Positions 34,150-42,918 of a stretch of DNA of 64,000 bases are shown here, piece after piece (position 1 is the first letter of the stretch; each line of letters begins with the position of its first letter). Source of the stretch: Arthrobacter sp. CAN_C5 (lineage in GTDB: Bacteria > Actinomycetota > Actinomycetes > Actinomycetales > Micrococcaceae); assembly GCF_017875735.1 (NCBI RefSeq), contig NZ_JAGGMZ010000001.1, positions 3,224,001-3,288,000 of the forward strand, given 5' to 3'. A program made the position numbers and the translations under genes. The notes below the pieces were generated by a model. That model did no database searches. It was not told the origin of the DNA and saw nothing but the letters and a program-made list of their open reading frames with translations.

Positions 34150-35121
34150 TTAGGCGTTGATGACAAGTTTTGTGCAGGTGGCGCGCGAGACGCAGGGCAT
34201 GATGAGCGTGTTGGCGCACCGCTCGGGTTCAGACAACCAGTCGTCCCTGTGATCGATAGTGCCCTCGAGTTCGAGAACCTCGGTCTCGCACTCACCGCAT
34301 GCGCCACCGCGACAGAGGTAGGGCAGTTTATGACCAGCCTCTTCCACCGCCTCCAATAGCGATTGCTCCGGCGACACCACTACTTCTGCTCCAGACCGGG
34401 CCAGAGTGACTGTGAAGGGACTTCCGGTAGATCCGAGGTCTTCAAACCGTTCGTAGTGAATATGCGACTCGGTCCATCCGAGTGACTGTGCCGCCTCGAT
34501 GACGTCATTTACCATCCGAGCTGGTCCGCAAACGTAGGTATGAGTGCCAAGTGGCCGTCCGGCGAGGATTTCTGCCGAGTTCAGCCGGGAGCCTTCCCCA
34601 AGGCCGTAGAGCGTAACCCGATCCCCGTAGAGTTCCTTGAGCTCACGGCCGAGGGCGGCATGAGCGGACCCTCGAACCGCCAGGTGGAGCTCAAACGAGC
34701 CTCCCTTGACGCTTAGCTCTTCCAATTGCGAGTAGATCGGAGTGACACCGACACCACCGGCAATGAACAGATGATGGCGAGCGTGTTTCGATACTGGAAA
34801 AAGGTTCGCTGGCGTCGTGACGGAGAGGACATCGCCTTCCCGGACGTTCCGGTGCATGGCAATTGAGCCACGCTTTCCTTCGTCAATACGACGGACGGCA
34901 ATTTGGTACTTGCTCGTGTCATAGGGCGAACTCATGAGCGAATAGGCGTTGCGACGCGTCTCCCCCTCAAACGGAATGAGAACCCGAACATGGCTCCCTC
35001 CAGAGAAGGGTGGAAGCCAGGTCCCGTCCTCGGCGGAGAAGGTATATCGATTGATTTCCGGTGTGACCGCTTCGATCCGGTCGACTCTCAGCCGCAGGGC
35101 TCCGTTGTGCGCTTCACTCAT
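34150..35121 (-). CDS. phthalate-dioxygenase-reductase-type oxidoreductase (FMN/2Fe-2S)
   Basis: 323 residues. Flavin domain (KRGSIAMHRNVREGD), NAD(P) domain (FIAGGVGVTPIYSQ) and a C-terminal plant-type 2Fe-2S domain: CRGGACGEC then MPCVSRA, giving C-x4-C-x2-C-x29-C. Passes electrons from NAD(P)H to the N-demethylase. ATG overlaps the stop of the upstream gene by four bases. The layout is that of the dimethylamine monooxygenase operon. Confidence 0.88.
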   Translation of the reverse strand: MSEAHNGALRLRVDRIEAVTPEINRYTFSAEDGTWLPPFSGGSHVRVLIPFEGETRRNAYSLMSSPYDTSKYQIAVRRIDEGKRGSIAMHRNVREGDVLSVTTPANLFPVSKHARHHLFIAGGVGVTPIYSQLEELSVKGGSFELHLAVRGSAHAALGRELKELYGDRVTLYGLGEGSRLNSAEILAGRPLGTHTYVCGPARMVNDVIEAAQSLGWTESHIHYERFEDLGSTGSPFTVTLARSGAEVVVSPEQSLLEAVEEAGHKLPYLCRGGACGECETEVLELEGTIDHRDDWLSEPERCANTLIMPCVSRATCTKLVINA

Positions 35122-35723
35122 GTATCCAACTCCTCGTCTTCCGGTAGTTCCCCAGGCACTTCTCCGTCGGCTTTCACTCCCTGGAATGCGGCGAGCCTCC
35201 CAGAGTAGTGATCGCGGACAACCAGATTTCTCTCACACCCGGGGCACCGAAACACCCGCCGGGTTACGTTCTCGGAATAGTGACTGCAGTGCGCGCACCA
35301 CACACGTCGGACGAAGGAACCTGCGTGCTCTCGCAGCACCTCGTCCCTATTCATCCCATAAGAGGTGGCAACCTGCATCGAGGTGCCGATGAAGCCCTCA
35401 GAGCCCGAAATGTACAAGCGAATGCCCATCTTGGCCCCGGCGAGGAATGAGTCAAGACCGCTAACTGCATCGCCGTTGCTCTCAAAGACGAGGAGGTGAC
35501 CCACGCCAGATTCCTGTAGTTCGGCCAAATAGTTTCGGCCCGTGAACGATTCAGTCGAGTACAGGACGCTGGTCGCGGACAGCTGTGCCGGATTCATTTC
35601 GCCGAGAAGGCGCATCAGCGGCTCTCCGCCGCTGCCCTGCGCAGCAGCCACGTGGGTCAAGCCCTTCGCCATGGGGGTGAGCTTGTCGTACACGGGGCGA
35701 CTCTTGATGCCAGTGATGAGCAT
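35118..35723 (-). CDS. DmmA-like small subunit with zinc ribbon
   Basis: 201 residues. N-terminal MLITGIKSRPVYDKLTP and a Rossmann-like central region; residues 140-165 hold WCAHC and FRCPGC, a Cys4 zinc ribbon. This layout matches the DmmA-like subunits found with haem N-demethylase and reductase in dimethylamine monooxygenases. Its role in the complex is not established. ATG 35723 has AGAGGT nine bases upstream. Translationally coupled to the reductase gene by four-base overlap. Confidence 0.75.
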   Translation of the reverse strand: MLITGIKSRPVYDKLTPMAKGLTHVAAAQGSGGEPLMRLLGEMNPAQLSATSVLYSTESFTGRNYLAELQESGVGHLLVFESNGDAVSGLDSFLAGAKMGIRLYISGSEGFIGTSMQVATSYGMNRDEVLREHAGSFVRRVWCAHCSHYSENVTRRVFRCPGCERNLVVRDHYSGRLAAFQGVKADGEVPGELPEDEELDT

Positions 35724-35731
35724 GAGCGTTG

Positions 35732-37282
35732 TTACCTCTCATCTTTCTCGACCACTGTCGGGGCCAGGGTGTCCGAGCTGTTACCTGACGTCGCCGCCGG
35801 AACAGCGTCAGCTGCTGGAGCGTCGCCCAGGAGGTAAGGCTTCTTCCAGGCCATGTAGACCAGACCGATGACTACGACGGTGACCGCTGAGATCAGGACG
35901 ACGTAGTTTGCGAACCACCCGTCTTCAGGGGTCCGGGGCCACGCCATGTTGATCATGCCAAGCACTCCCCAGACGAGGGCCGCGATGTTCACCGGGATAC
36001 CCCAAGCACCGAGTTGGAAAGCTCCATTAGGCTTCCATCCGAGAAGGCGAGCCCGCAGCGACGCCAGGACCACCATCTGGAACCCCATGTACATGCCCAT
36101 CGCGGCGAACGAGATGATGACTGTCAGTGCGTCGCTGGAAACTTTTGATCCAATGACGATGAGCGCTGGAACCAGTCCTGCGAGAAGCAGTGCGTAGGGA
36201 GGTACGTGGCGTGATTCGCTGAAGGTGCGCAGGAGCTTGCTGCCCGGGAGGATGCCGTCGCGCGCCATCGAATAGGCAAGACGGGAGGTGGCCGCCTGCA
36301 GGCTCACCACGCAAGAGAGGAAAGAGACCAAGACGATCACGAGAACAGCTTTGAAACCGATAGGTCCAAAGGCAGAGAGGAGTACATTCCCCACGGGATC
36401 TGCGTCCTCTCCAGAGATCACTGCAGCGAAGTCAGGCACCGCGAGAATCAGGGAAAGACAAACGAACATTGCAGCAAAACCACCAATGTAGATGGTCATC
36501 CGCATGGCTTTGGGGATGGTCCGCCCGGGATTCGGGACCTCTTCCGCCACATCACCGCACGCTTCGAAACCGTAGTACTGGAAGATGCCGATGAGCCCGG
36601 CAGCTGCGAAGGCCACAAAATAGCCGCTGCCTTCCCCCGCCCCGAACGACTGAAACAGAACGCTGAGATCGTGCTGGCGGGCAGTCACGAATAGCCAGGT
36701 TCCCACTGCGAGTGCACCGCCGAGTTCAGCCAGGAGCCCAACCATTGCCACGGTGTTCAGAACTTTGGTTCCGCCAAGATTCAGGATCGTCGCAAGCGCA
36801 ATGACCACCAGACCGGCAATGATCACGGAATTTGTGCTGTTCTCCATGCCGACAAGAGTGCTCAGGAATGGCCCGGCTCCGTATGCGACGCTGGCGATAG
36901 TGGTTAGCAGAGCAACGAGGTACACCCAGCCGTTCATCCAACCCCATTTGCGGCCCCAGAGCCGACGTGACCAGGGATAGACTCCGCCAGCCACCGGGTA
37001 TGCCGCCACTACCTCACCGAAAACCGTTGCGACAAAAAACTGACCGAATCCGACGATGACCAGGGACCAAAACATCGGGGGTCCAGCAACACTCAGGGAA
37101 ACCGCGAACAAGGAGTAAATGGCCACTACCGGTGACAGGTAGGTAAATCCCAGGGAGACGTTTCCCCAGAAGGTCATCTCCCGTTTGAACTGCTTCTCAT
37201 ATGAGTAACCAAGGCTGGCGAGGTGCTGAGCGTCTTCGTCAACGTCCAACTCTTTCGCAGGCTCCGTGATGTCTCCGCGCAT
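35732..37282 (-). CDS. APC-family amino acid/amine permease
   Basis: About 516 residues, 12 or more membrane helices. APC signature stretches: FGEVVAAYPVAGGVYPWSRRLWG, and ECGDVAEEVPNPGRTIPKAMRMT. It is the first gene of the N-demethylase operon, so it may import a methylated amine or N-methyl amino acid. ATG 37282 has AAGGAG four bases upstream and is preferred to 37348. The C-terminal tail is cytoplasmic and acidic. Confidence 0.88.
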   Translation of the reverse strand: MRGDITEPAKELDVDEDAQHLASLGYSYEKQFKREMTFWGNVSLGFTYLSPVVAIYSLFAVSLSVAGPPMFWSLVIVGFGQFFVATVFGEVVAAYPVAGGVYPWSRRLWGRKWGWMNGWVYLVALLTTIASVAYGAGPFLSTLVGMENSTNSVIIAGLVVIALATILNLGGTKVLNTVAMVGLLAELGGALAVGTWLFVTARQHDLSVLFQSFGAGEGSGYFVAFAAAGLIGIFQYYGFEACGDVAEEVPNPGRTIPKAMRMTIYIGGFAAMFVCLSLILAVPDFAAVISGEDADPVGNVLLSAFGPIGFKAVLVIVLVSFLSCVVSLQAATSRLAYSMARDGILPGSKLLRTFSESRHVPPYALLLAGLVPALIVIGSKVSSDALTVIISFAAMGMYMGFQMVVLASLRARLLGWKPNGAFQLGAWGIPVNIAALVWGVLGMINMAWPRTPEDGWFANYVVLISAVTVVVIGLVYMAWKKPYLLGDAPAADAVPAATSGNSSDTLAPTVVEKDER

Positions 37283-37588
37283 GGAACTCCTTCCGGTCGG
37301 GCCCGATTGTCTGTGAGCAGGGCCACATTCGAAAAACCCTACTTCCAAAGGTTTAAAAGAGCAAGAAGCAGAGTCTGGCCAGACTCAAGCCCGTAAAAGA
37401 GCCATTAATCCGACATATTCGCAATTTAACCTTTGCTTCCATTGCTTTTTGCCAGGTCACAGCTAAACTCAACGAAGCACAAGCCGAGCCTTGAACGGAT
37501 CTCGCACGTCCCACCTGACCACCCGGAGGATCAAACTTCGACACGGGTTAGAATCGGGCCTAGTCCCTACACCGCATGGAGTCGTTTC
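37283..37588. promoter_or_regulatory. divergent control region of the N-demethylase cluster
   Basis: 306 bases between permease and GntR starts. It is AT-richer than the flanks. It contains a perfect 16-bp palindrome GAGTCTGGCCAGACTC at 37371-37386, about 90 bases upstream of the permease ATG, a likely operator for the adjacent GntR regulator. No other feature seen. Confidence 0.55.
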
Positions 37589-38350
37589 TTGGCAGCTACT
37601 ACCGCGTTTCAAGCCCAGGTCTACCGGTCGTTGCCCGAAACAGAACGCTCCGAGGCGATCGTCAACAGGATCTCCAAAGCCATCGCCTTGGGCCTGTTGA
37701 AGGTTGGGGAACGTCTCCCGCCGGAGACGGCCCTTTCGGAGATGTTCGGGGTTGCTCCGTCGACGCTCAGGGAAGCTCTCGCCGACTTGCGGGATCAGGG
37801 AATCGTCACCACCCGACGCGGACGCAACGGCGGCACATTCATCGTCAAACAACCTTTCACCTCCGCCGATGCCATACGAAAATGGTTCGAAGAAACATCG
37901 ATCGCCGAGATTCGTGATGTTGGCGACGAGCATGCAGCGATTGCCGCAGCGACCGTGCGGCTGGCCTGCGAGCGGGCCGAGCCTCACGAAATCGACAGAC
38001 TGCTTGAGCTCGCCCGGGCCCTTGTCCTGTCGGACAAACCGGAACTGCAAGCTCGCGCCGACAGCAGGTTTCATATTGAGTTGGCGGTTCTGGCCCAATC
38101 GCCCAGGCTGACAAACGCCGAAATACGGCTGCAGGCCGAAACGGTTCAGGCACTGTGGACTCCGGTGTCGTTAACCCGAGATGCGGAACGTGTGGCGGCC
38201 GAGCACCTTGCTTTGGCCCGCGCTATCGCCGACGACTCTCCTGAAGACGCGCAACGGCTAGTGCTGAATCACATTCGGCAGGACGTTCATCATTTGGTGG
38301 ATGCCAAATTGTCTCTCGGGTATCCGACACCCCAGGAGGATCGCCCGTGA
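37589..38350 (+). CDS. GntR/FadR-family regulator of the amine cluster
   Basis: About 253 residues. Winged helix-turn-helix (LPPETALSEMFGVAPSTLREALADLRDQGIV then RRGRNGGTFIV) and an FCD ligand domain with metal-site pattern (RFHIELAVLAQS...HIRQDVHHLV). I choose TTG 37589, which has GGAG seven bases upstream; the frame is open back to 37433 but that part has no ribosome site or homology-like pattern. Divergent from the permease-N-demethylase operon and probably its regulator. Stop overlaps the cache gene start by four bases. Confidence 0.8.
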   Translation: MAATTAFQAQVYRSLPETERSEAIVNRISKAIALGLLKVGERLPPETALSEMFGVAPSTLREALADLRDQGIVTTRRGRNGGTFIVKQPFTSADAIRKWFEETSIAEIRDVGDEHAAIAAATVRLACERAEPHEIDRLLELARALVLSDKPELQARADSRFHIELAVLAQSPRLTNAEIRLQAETVQALWTPVSLTRDAERVAAEHLALARAIADDSPEDAQRLVLNHIRQDVHHLVDAKLSLGYPTPQEDRP

Positions 38351-39051
38351 CCACCAATAGTCATGCGATGAAGGCTGCCGATGAAATTGCTGCCTGGATG
38401 AACACGCTGGGTCTCGACGTTCATCGTTTTGCGGAGCAGACGGCGGCGTTGTGGTTGGACCACCCAAGTCCCCTCAGCCTTGAGCGCAACGACCTCGCGA
38501 GACTGGAGATCATGACCCGGAATTTCCTTAAAGCACATAGTTTTGTCGTCGGAGCCGGCGTCATTTTCTCCCGGGAGGTTATCAGGAGCAGGGAAGGTGG
38601 TCTGGAGTGGTGGATCAAGCGCTCCGGAAACGTCGAGAAACTGGAGTTTGATCTGACGCCCGGCGGGGAACGGTTCTACGACTATCAAAATATGCCGTTT
38701 TTTGCCGCCGCCAACCGCACTGGAGAACAGACTGCGTGGGGGCCCTACGTCGATTATTTGGGACTCGACGAATACATCCTCACTCACTCCGCTCCCATTA
38801 TGCTCGAGGGGAATTTCGCTGGAGTAGCTGGCTGCGACATCAGGATCAGGAAGCTAGAAGAGATATTCATGCCTTTTCTTCGTGCTATCCCTGGCGACGC
38901 GGCGCTTCTCAACGGAAACGGACGCGTCGTCGTCGGGAACTCAGGTGCCTACCTGGTGGGCGAGCGAATTCGCTCCATTCCGAGGGACAAAGAAATCATC
39001 CCGATCGACGTGCCCCACCTTGAATTCTCGCTATTGTGTGGGGGTTGTTGA
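38347..39051 (+). CDS. soluble cache-domain protein
   Basis: 234 residues with no signal peptide or membrane helix. The region FYDYQNMPFFAAANRTGEQTAWGPYVDYLG, then IMLEGNFAGVAGCDIRI, has the order and key residues of a dCache/PDC sensor domain, which normally sits outside the membrane in chemoreceptors and kinases. Here it lacks any output domain. Its GTG start overlaps the GntR stop (GTGA), so it is translated with the regulator. A cytoplasmic ligand-binding partner of the regulator is the simplest guess. Confidence 0.7.
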   Translation: MTTNSHAMKAADEIAAWMNTLGLDVHRFAEQTAALWLDHPSPLSLERNDLARLEIMTRNFLKAHSFVVGAGVIFSREVIRSREGGLEWWIKRSGNVEKLEFDLTPGGERFYDYQNMPFFAAANRTGEQTAWGPYVDYLGLDEYILTHSAPIMLEGNFAGVAGCDIRIRKLEEIFMPFLRAIPGDAALLNGNGRVVVGNSGAYLVGERIRSIPRDKEIIPIDVPHLEFSLLCGGC

Positions 39052-39127
39052 GCACGGAGCGATGGTCACAAGCGAGATGTCATCGTGCTTGAATGGAGCC
39101 ATGCGCAGGGATAGGAATCCTCCGAGA

Positions 39128-39361
39128 ATGAACAAGCGGGCCGCCCGGGCGCTCGCCATCGGCGCGATGAGCCTCGCGCTCATCTTCGCCGCGTACGCCG
39201 TCGTCCTTGCCCTCTCCGGCGCTGAGCCGTGGTCGGTCGCGATGACCGCCGTCTTCGCCCTCGCCTACGCTGGCCTGTTCCTCTCGCTGCGAAGGAAACA
39301 CCTCCTCCCGCCCCGGCGATCGACAGCAATACCCCTAGCCGTCTCAGCCAAACCGGAGTAG
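39128..39361 (+). CDS. small two-helix membrane protein
   Basis: About 77 residues (86 if ATG 39101 is used). A basic N terminus, then two hydrophobic helices (ALAIGAMSLALIFAAYAVVLAL and VAMTAVFALAYAGLFLSL), then a basic Pro-rich tail. The stop lies nine bases before the ATG of the lipid-modifying enzyme, so it is likely in the same transcript. No family recognised. Confidence 0.6.
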   Translation: MNKRAARALAIGAMSLALIFAAYAVVLALSGAEPWSVAMTAVFALAYAGLFLSLRRKHLLPPRRSTAIPLAVSAKPE

Positions 39362-39370
39362 ACAGTGCCT

Positions 39371-40657
39371 ATGAGCAAATCACGGGGGTCCGCTGCACGG
39401 TTGGCTGAGGCGTTGGCCATTGTCCTGGGTACCGAGGAAATCCCACTCCGTCTCAAGGCGTGGGACGGATCGGAGGCAGGACCCGCCGGTGCGCCGGTAA
39501 TCGAGTTCCGTTCACGGCGGGCACTGCGGCGGATGCTCTGGTCCCCCGGCATGCTCGGCCTGAGCCGCGCCTACGTGGCGGGCGATATCGATGCCCCCGG
39601 CGACCTCTACGAAAGCTTCTCAGCGCTAAGCGCCGTCGGGAAGTTCGCCGACCTCGAACCCTTCAGCCCCCTGACCCTCCGCGAACGCGCCAAGCTGCTG
39701 GGCACCGCGATCCGGTTGGGTGCCATCGGCCGCAATCCCACGCCGCCGCCCGAGGAGATCAGCATCGACCGGGCTGGCCGGAAGCACTCCAAGAAGCGTG
39801 ACGCCGCCGCGGTTTCCCACCACTACGACGTCGGCAACGACTTTTACGCGCTCGTCCTCGGTCCGTCGATGGTCTACTCCTGCGCGGTCTGGGACTCCCC
39901 CGATACCGGCCTCGACGCAGCGCAAACGGCCAAGATCGACCTGGTCTGCCGCAAACTCGGCCTGCAGCCGGGGATGCGGGTGCTGGATGTGGGCTGCGGG
40001 TGGGGCAGCTTCGCCCTTCACGCGGCGAAAAGGTATGGGGCCGTCGTCGTCGGCGTCACCCTGTCCACCGAGCAGGCCGAGCGTGCCCGCAAACGGGTGG
40101 CCGAGGCCGGGCTGACCGGCCAGGTGGAGATCCGGGTCCAGGATTATCGCGACGTCGACGACGGCCCGTTCGACGCCATCAGCTCCATCGGCATGTCCGA
40201 ACATGTGGGGCGCGATCAGATCGGCGGCTATGCGGCACATCTGTTCGGTCTGCTCCGCCCTGGCGGCCGGCTGCTCAACCACGCCATCTCGTGGAACGCC
40301 GGCGACACGATGCGCCCCTATCCCGATTCGTTCATTCCGCGCTACGTCTTTCCCGACGGCGAGATGCTCAGCCTGACCGTGATGCTCGGCGCCCTCGAGT
40401 CGGCGAAGTTGGAGGTGCTCGACGTCGAAGCGCTGCGCCGACACTACGCCCTCACCCTCCGCGCCTGGGTGCAGAACCTCGAGGATCATTGGGAGGAGGC
40501 GGTGGGGTTGACAACTGAGGGTCGTGCACGGGTCTGGAGGCTCTATATGGCGACCAGCGCGCTTGGGTTTGAGAACGGGCTGACCGGCGTGAACCAGGTG
40601 TTGGCGCAGCGACCAGGCGGCGCGGAGCCACCGCTGCGGCGAGCCGACTGGCTGTAA
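39371..40657 (+). CDS. cyclopropane-fatty-acyl-phospholipid synthase family methyltransferase
   Basis: About 428 residues. N-terminal domain of 150 residues, then SAM-binding VLDVGCGWGSFALHAAKRYGA and the SIGMSEHVG active-site segment. Also SHHYDVGNDFYALVLGPSMVYSC, typical of Cfa/CmaS enzymes that methylenate or methylate unsaturated acyl chains of membrane phospholipids. The start is GTG 39365 or ATG 39371. The final 20 residues are Pro/Arg-rich. Confidence 0.9.
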   Translation: MSKSRGSAARLAEALAIVLGTEEIPLRLKAWDGSEAGPAGAPVIEFRSRRALRRMLWSPGMLGLSRAYVAGDIDAPGDLYESFSALSAVGKFADLEPFSPLTLRERAKLLGTAIRLGAIGRNPTPPPEEISIDRAGRKHSKKRDAAAVSHHYDVGNDFYALVLGPSMVYSCAVWDSPDTGLDAAQTAKIDLVCRKLGLQPGMRVLDVGCGWGSFALHAAKRYGAVVVGVTLSTEQAERARKRVAEAGLTGQVEIRVQDYRDVDDGPFDAISSIGMSEHVGRDQIGGYAAHLFGLLRPGGRLLNHAISWNAGDTMRPYPDSFIPRYVFPDGEMLSLTVMLGALESAKLEVLDVEALRRHYALTLRAWVQNLEDHWEEAVGLTTEGRARVWRLYMATSALGFENGLTGVNQVLAQRPGGAEPPLRRADWL

Positions 40658-40792
40658 CTACTGAACGCAAAGGGCCTGGTTCGACGCATCGCGACAAAAC
40701 AGGTGCGCCCCTGCGGCACCTCATCCGCAGCGCCCCCTACACGCCCGTGGTGCTCGCTGAAGCATCTCCCCGATCCCTGTACCGTTGAAGCC

Positions 40793-42244
40793 GTGAGTAC
40801 ACTCAGCGCTGCCTACGCCGCTGAACGGCTGTTTAAGGACCACCCCGCCTGGGCGCTCCTCCGCGGACGCAACGCCGCTGCCGCCGTCGCGCTGCTGGGC
40901 GCCCATCTGGCGGGAGACAGCCGACGTCGCCCTGCTCCTGAGCTTTTCGATCTGATCGAGGACGACCTTCAAAACCTTCGCGACCACGGGTTCGACCTGC
41001 CTCAGACCTCCCAGGCGTACTGTTCGGAGTGGCGCACGGAAGGTATCCTCATCCGCAGAGCGTCGGAAGAGGCACGGGGCGAAACCTTCGAGTTGTCGCA
41101 GGGGGCCCTAACCGCCATCCAGTTTGTCTCCCAGCTCGCCGAACCGCGGCAGGCGGTTACGGAGTCCCGCCTGTCGAGCATTTTCAGCTCGCTGCGCCAG
41201 CTTGCCCAGGACACCGATCCGAGCTCAGCCTCCCGGCTCGACGCCCTCAGGGCCGAGCAGGAACGCCTGGCTGCCGAAATCGAACGGGTACAGGCGGGCG
41301 ATTTCGAAGTGCTGGACACCGGACGGGCGCTGGAACGCGTCAAGGAGCTTCTCCTCCTGGCTGACGAAATCCCCAGCGACTTCTCCAGGGTCCGCGCTGA
41401 ACTTGAGTTGATCAATCGGAACCTGCGCGAGCGGCTCATCAGCCAGCAAGGATCGCGCGGCACAGTGCTCGAGGACATCTTCCGCGGCGTGGACCACCTC
41501 TCCGAGTCCGATGCCGGCCGCAGCTTCAATGGTTTCTTCTCCCTCATCCTCGACCCCGAGCAAAGCGCCGAGTTTGAGGTATCCGTGGGCAACGTACTGG
41601 ACCGCGACTTCGCGGGAGAGCTGACCCCACGTCAGACTCGTTTTCTCAGGCGCCTGCTCCCGTCGCTCCAGGATTCAAGCGGCGAAATCCACGAGGTAAT
41701 GACAAACCTCTCCCGCAGCCTTCGCCGGTTTGTCCAAAGCCAGGAACTCGAGGAAGACCGCAAAATCAACTCGCTGCTCCGGGACACGCTGCGCGAAGGT
41801 GTGGAGCTGAGCAGAACCGTCAGGGTGTGGCAGTCAACCTCGCTCGACCTTGACCTCACGTCCATGCCCCTCGGATCCATCTCCGCGTTCTCGCTGCACA
41901 ACCCTGCCGATTCAGAGACCGTGGCTGGCATCGTGACCCGCGAACCCGAACCCGTGGATCTTCGCGAGCTACGGGCGCTGGCTCGCGCCTCAGAAATTGA
42001 CATGAAGGAACTGGTGAGCAACGTGAACGCTGTTTTCGACCGCCGCGGTGCGGCCACGATAGCTGACATCCTGGACGCGCGCCCGGCCACCCAGGGGGTG
42101 GCCAGCGTGGTGGGCCTCCTGGTCCTCGCCGAAGCGCAGGGCCGCCTTCTCGACGGCGACGAACCGGTGACCTGGCACTCGTCCCAAGGCATAGCCAGGT
42201 ATGGTGTGGTGCCGCGCTATCTCTTCACCCGGAGGATCACATGA
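40793..42244 (+). CDS. jetA: Wadjet type I subunit JetA (DUF3375, kleisin)
   Basis: About 483 residues. The N-terminal FKDHPAWALLRGRNAAAAVALL and the Arg/Glu-rich helical middle match DUF3375, the MukF-like kleisin of type I Wadjet. JetA links two JetC ATPases with JetB in the loop-extruding complex. GTG 40793 is the start that suits the family N terminus; no strong ribosome site. Stop overlaps the jetB start by four bases (ATGA). First gene of a complete jetABCD operon. Confidence 0.92.
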   Translation: MSTLSAAYAAERLFKDHPAWALLRGRNAAAAVALLGAHLAGDSRRRPAPELFDLIEDDLQNLRDHGFDLPQTSQAYCSEWRTEGILIRRASEEARGETFELSQGALTAIQFVSQLAEPRQAVTESRLSSIFSSLRQLAQDTDPSSASRLDALRAEQERLAAEIERVQAGDFEVLDTGRALERVKELLLLADEIPSDFSRVRAELELINRNLRERLISQQGSRGTVLEDIFRGVDHLSESDAGRSFNGFFSLILDPEQSAEFEVSVGNVLDRDFAGELTPRQTRFLRRLLPSLQDSSGEIHEVMTNLSRSLRRFVQSQELEEDRKINSLLRDTLREGVELSRTVRVWQSTSLDLDLTSMPLGSISAFSLHNPADSETVAGIVTREPEPVDLRELRALARASEIDMKELVSNVNAVFDRRGAATIADILDARPATQGVASVVGLLVLAEAQGRLLDGDEPVTWHSSQGIARYGVVPRYLFTRRIT

Positions 42245-42918
42245 GTTTCAACACTGACGAATCCATCACGGCTGACCCTCCCACGCACACCTCCGACGCT
42301 GGAGGCGGGCTGTGGGACGGCGATACCGGAACGCTCGGCGACGCATCCCGTCGGGCACTGGTCCAGTTGTACCGCGGTCCGTTCCTCTCCGCCGAGCGTC
42401 ATGGCCACCTTTGGGCGGCACTGCTCAACGACGAGAGGGAAATCCGTTCCCGGTTGGCGGACGCTTACCTTGAACTGGTGATCGACGTCGAAAGTCAGTT
42501 GGCCTTTGCCCGGAACGCCCAGGCACCGGACACCGACATTCCAAAAGTAATGCGCAGCCATCCGCTCACCTTCATGGATACCGCCATGCTGCTGCACCTG
42601 CGCCAACAGCTGCTGCACGGAGACGGTCGCGAGCGGGTCATTGTGGGCAAGGACGAGGTCGCGGACCAGTTGCAGGTGTACCGCGGGGCCGATGACTCTG
42701 ATCCAGCCGGCTTTGCCAAACGGATCAACTCCTCGTGGCAGAAGATGAGCACTTACGGCATTCTCGCGGCCACCAGCACCGAGGACAGGTTCGAGGTCTC
42801 CCCCGTGCTTCGATTGATTTTCGGGGCTGACGAGATCGCCGCAGTCCAGGCCGAATATCGCAGGCTTGCCAACGGACGGAACCTGTCCCCCGAACCAGTG
42901 AAGGGAGAATCGGCGTGA
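42241..42918 (+). CDS. jetB: Wadjet type I subunit JetB (DUF4194, MukE-like)
   Basis: 225 residues. Two winged-helix-like halves: FLDTAMLLHLRQQLLHGDGRERVIVGKDEV and SWQKMSTYGILAATSTEDRFEVSPVLRLIFGADEI, fitting the DUF4194/MukE-like subunit. It binds the kleisin JetA. The first 35 residues are acidic and low complexity. Overlaps jetA and jetC by four bases on each side. Confidence 0.92.
   Translation: MSFNTDESITADPPTHTSDAGGGLWDGDTGTLGDASRRALVQLYRGPFLSAERHGHLWAALLNDEREIRSRLADAYLELVIDVESQLAFARNAQAPDTDIPKVMRSHPLTFMDTAMLLHLRQQLLHGDGRERVIVGKDEVADQLQVYRGADDSDPAGFAKRINSSWQKMSTYGILAATSTEDRFEVSPVLRLIFGADEIAAVQAEYRRLANGRNLSPEPVKGESA

Noticed and set aside
40701-40721. 6-bp stem (AGGTGC/GCACCT) between cfa-like gene and jetA as terminator
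   Set aside because: Stem is short with a 9-base loop and no T tract; not enough to call.
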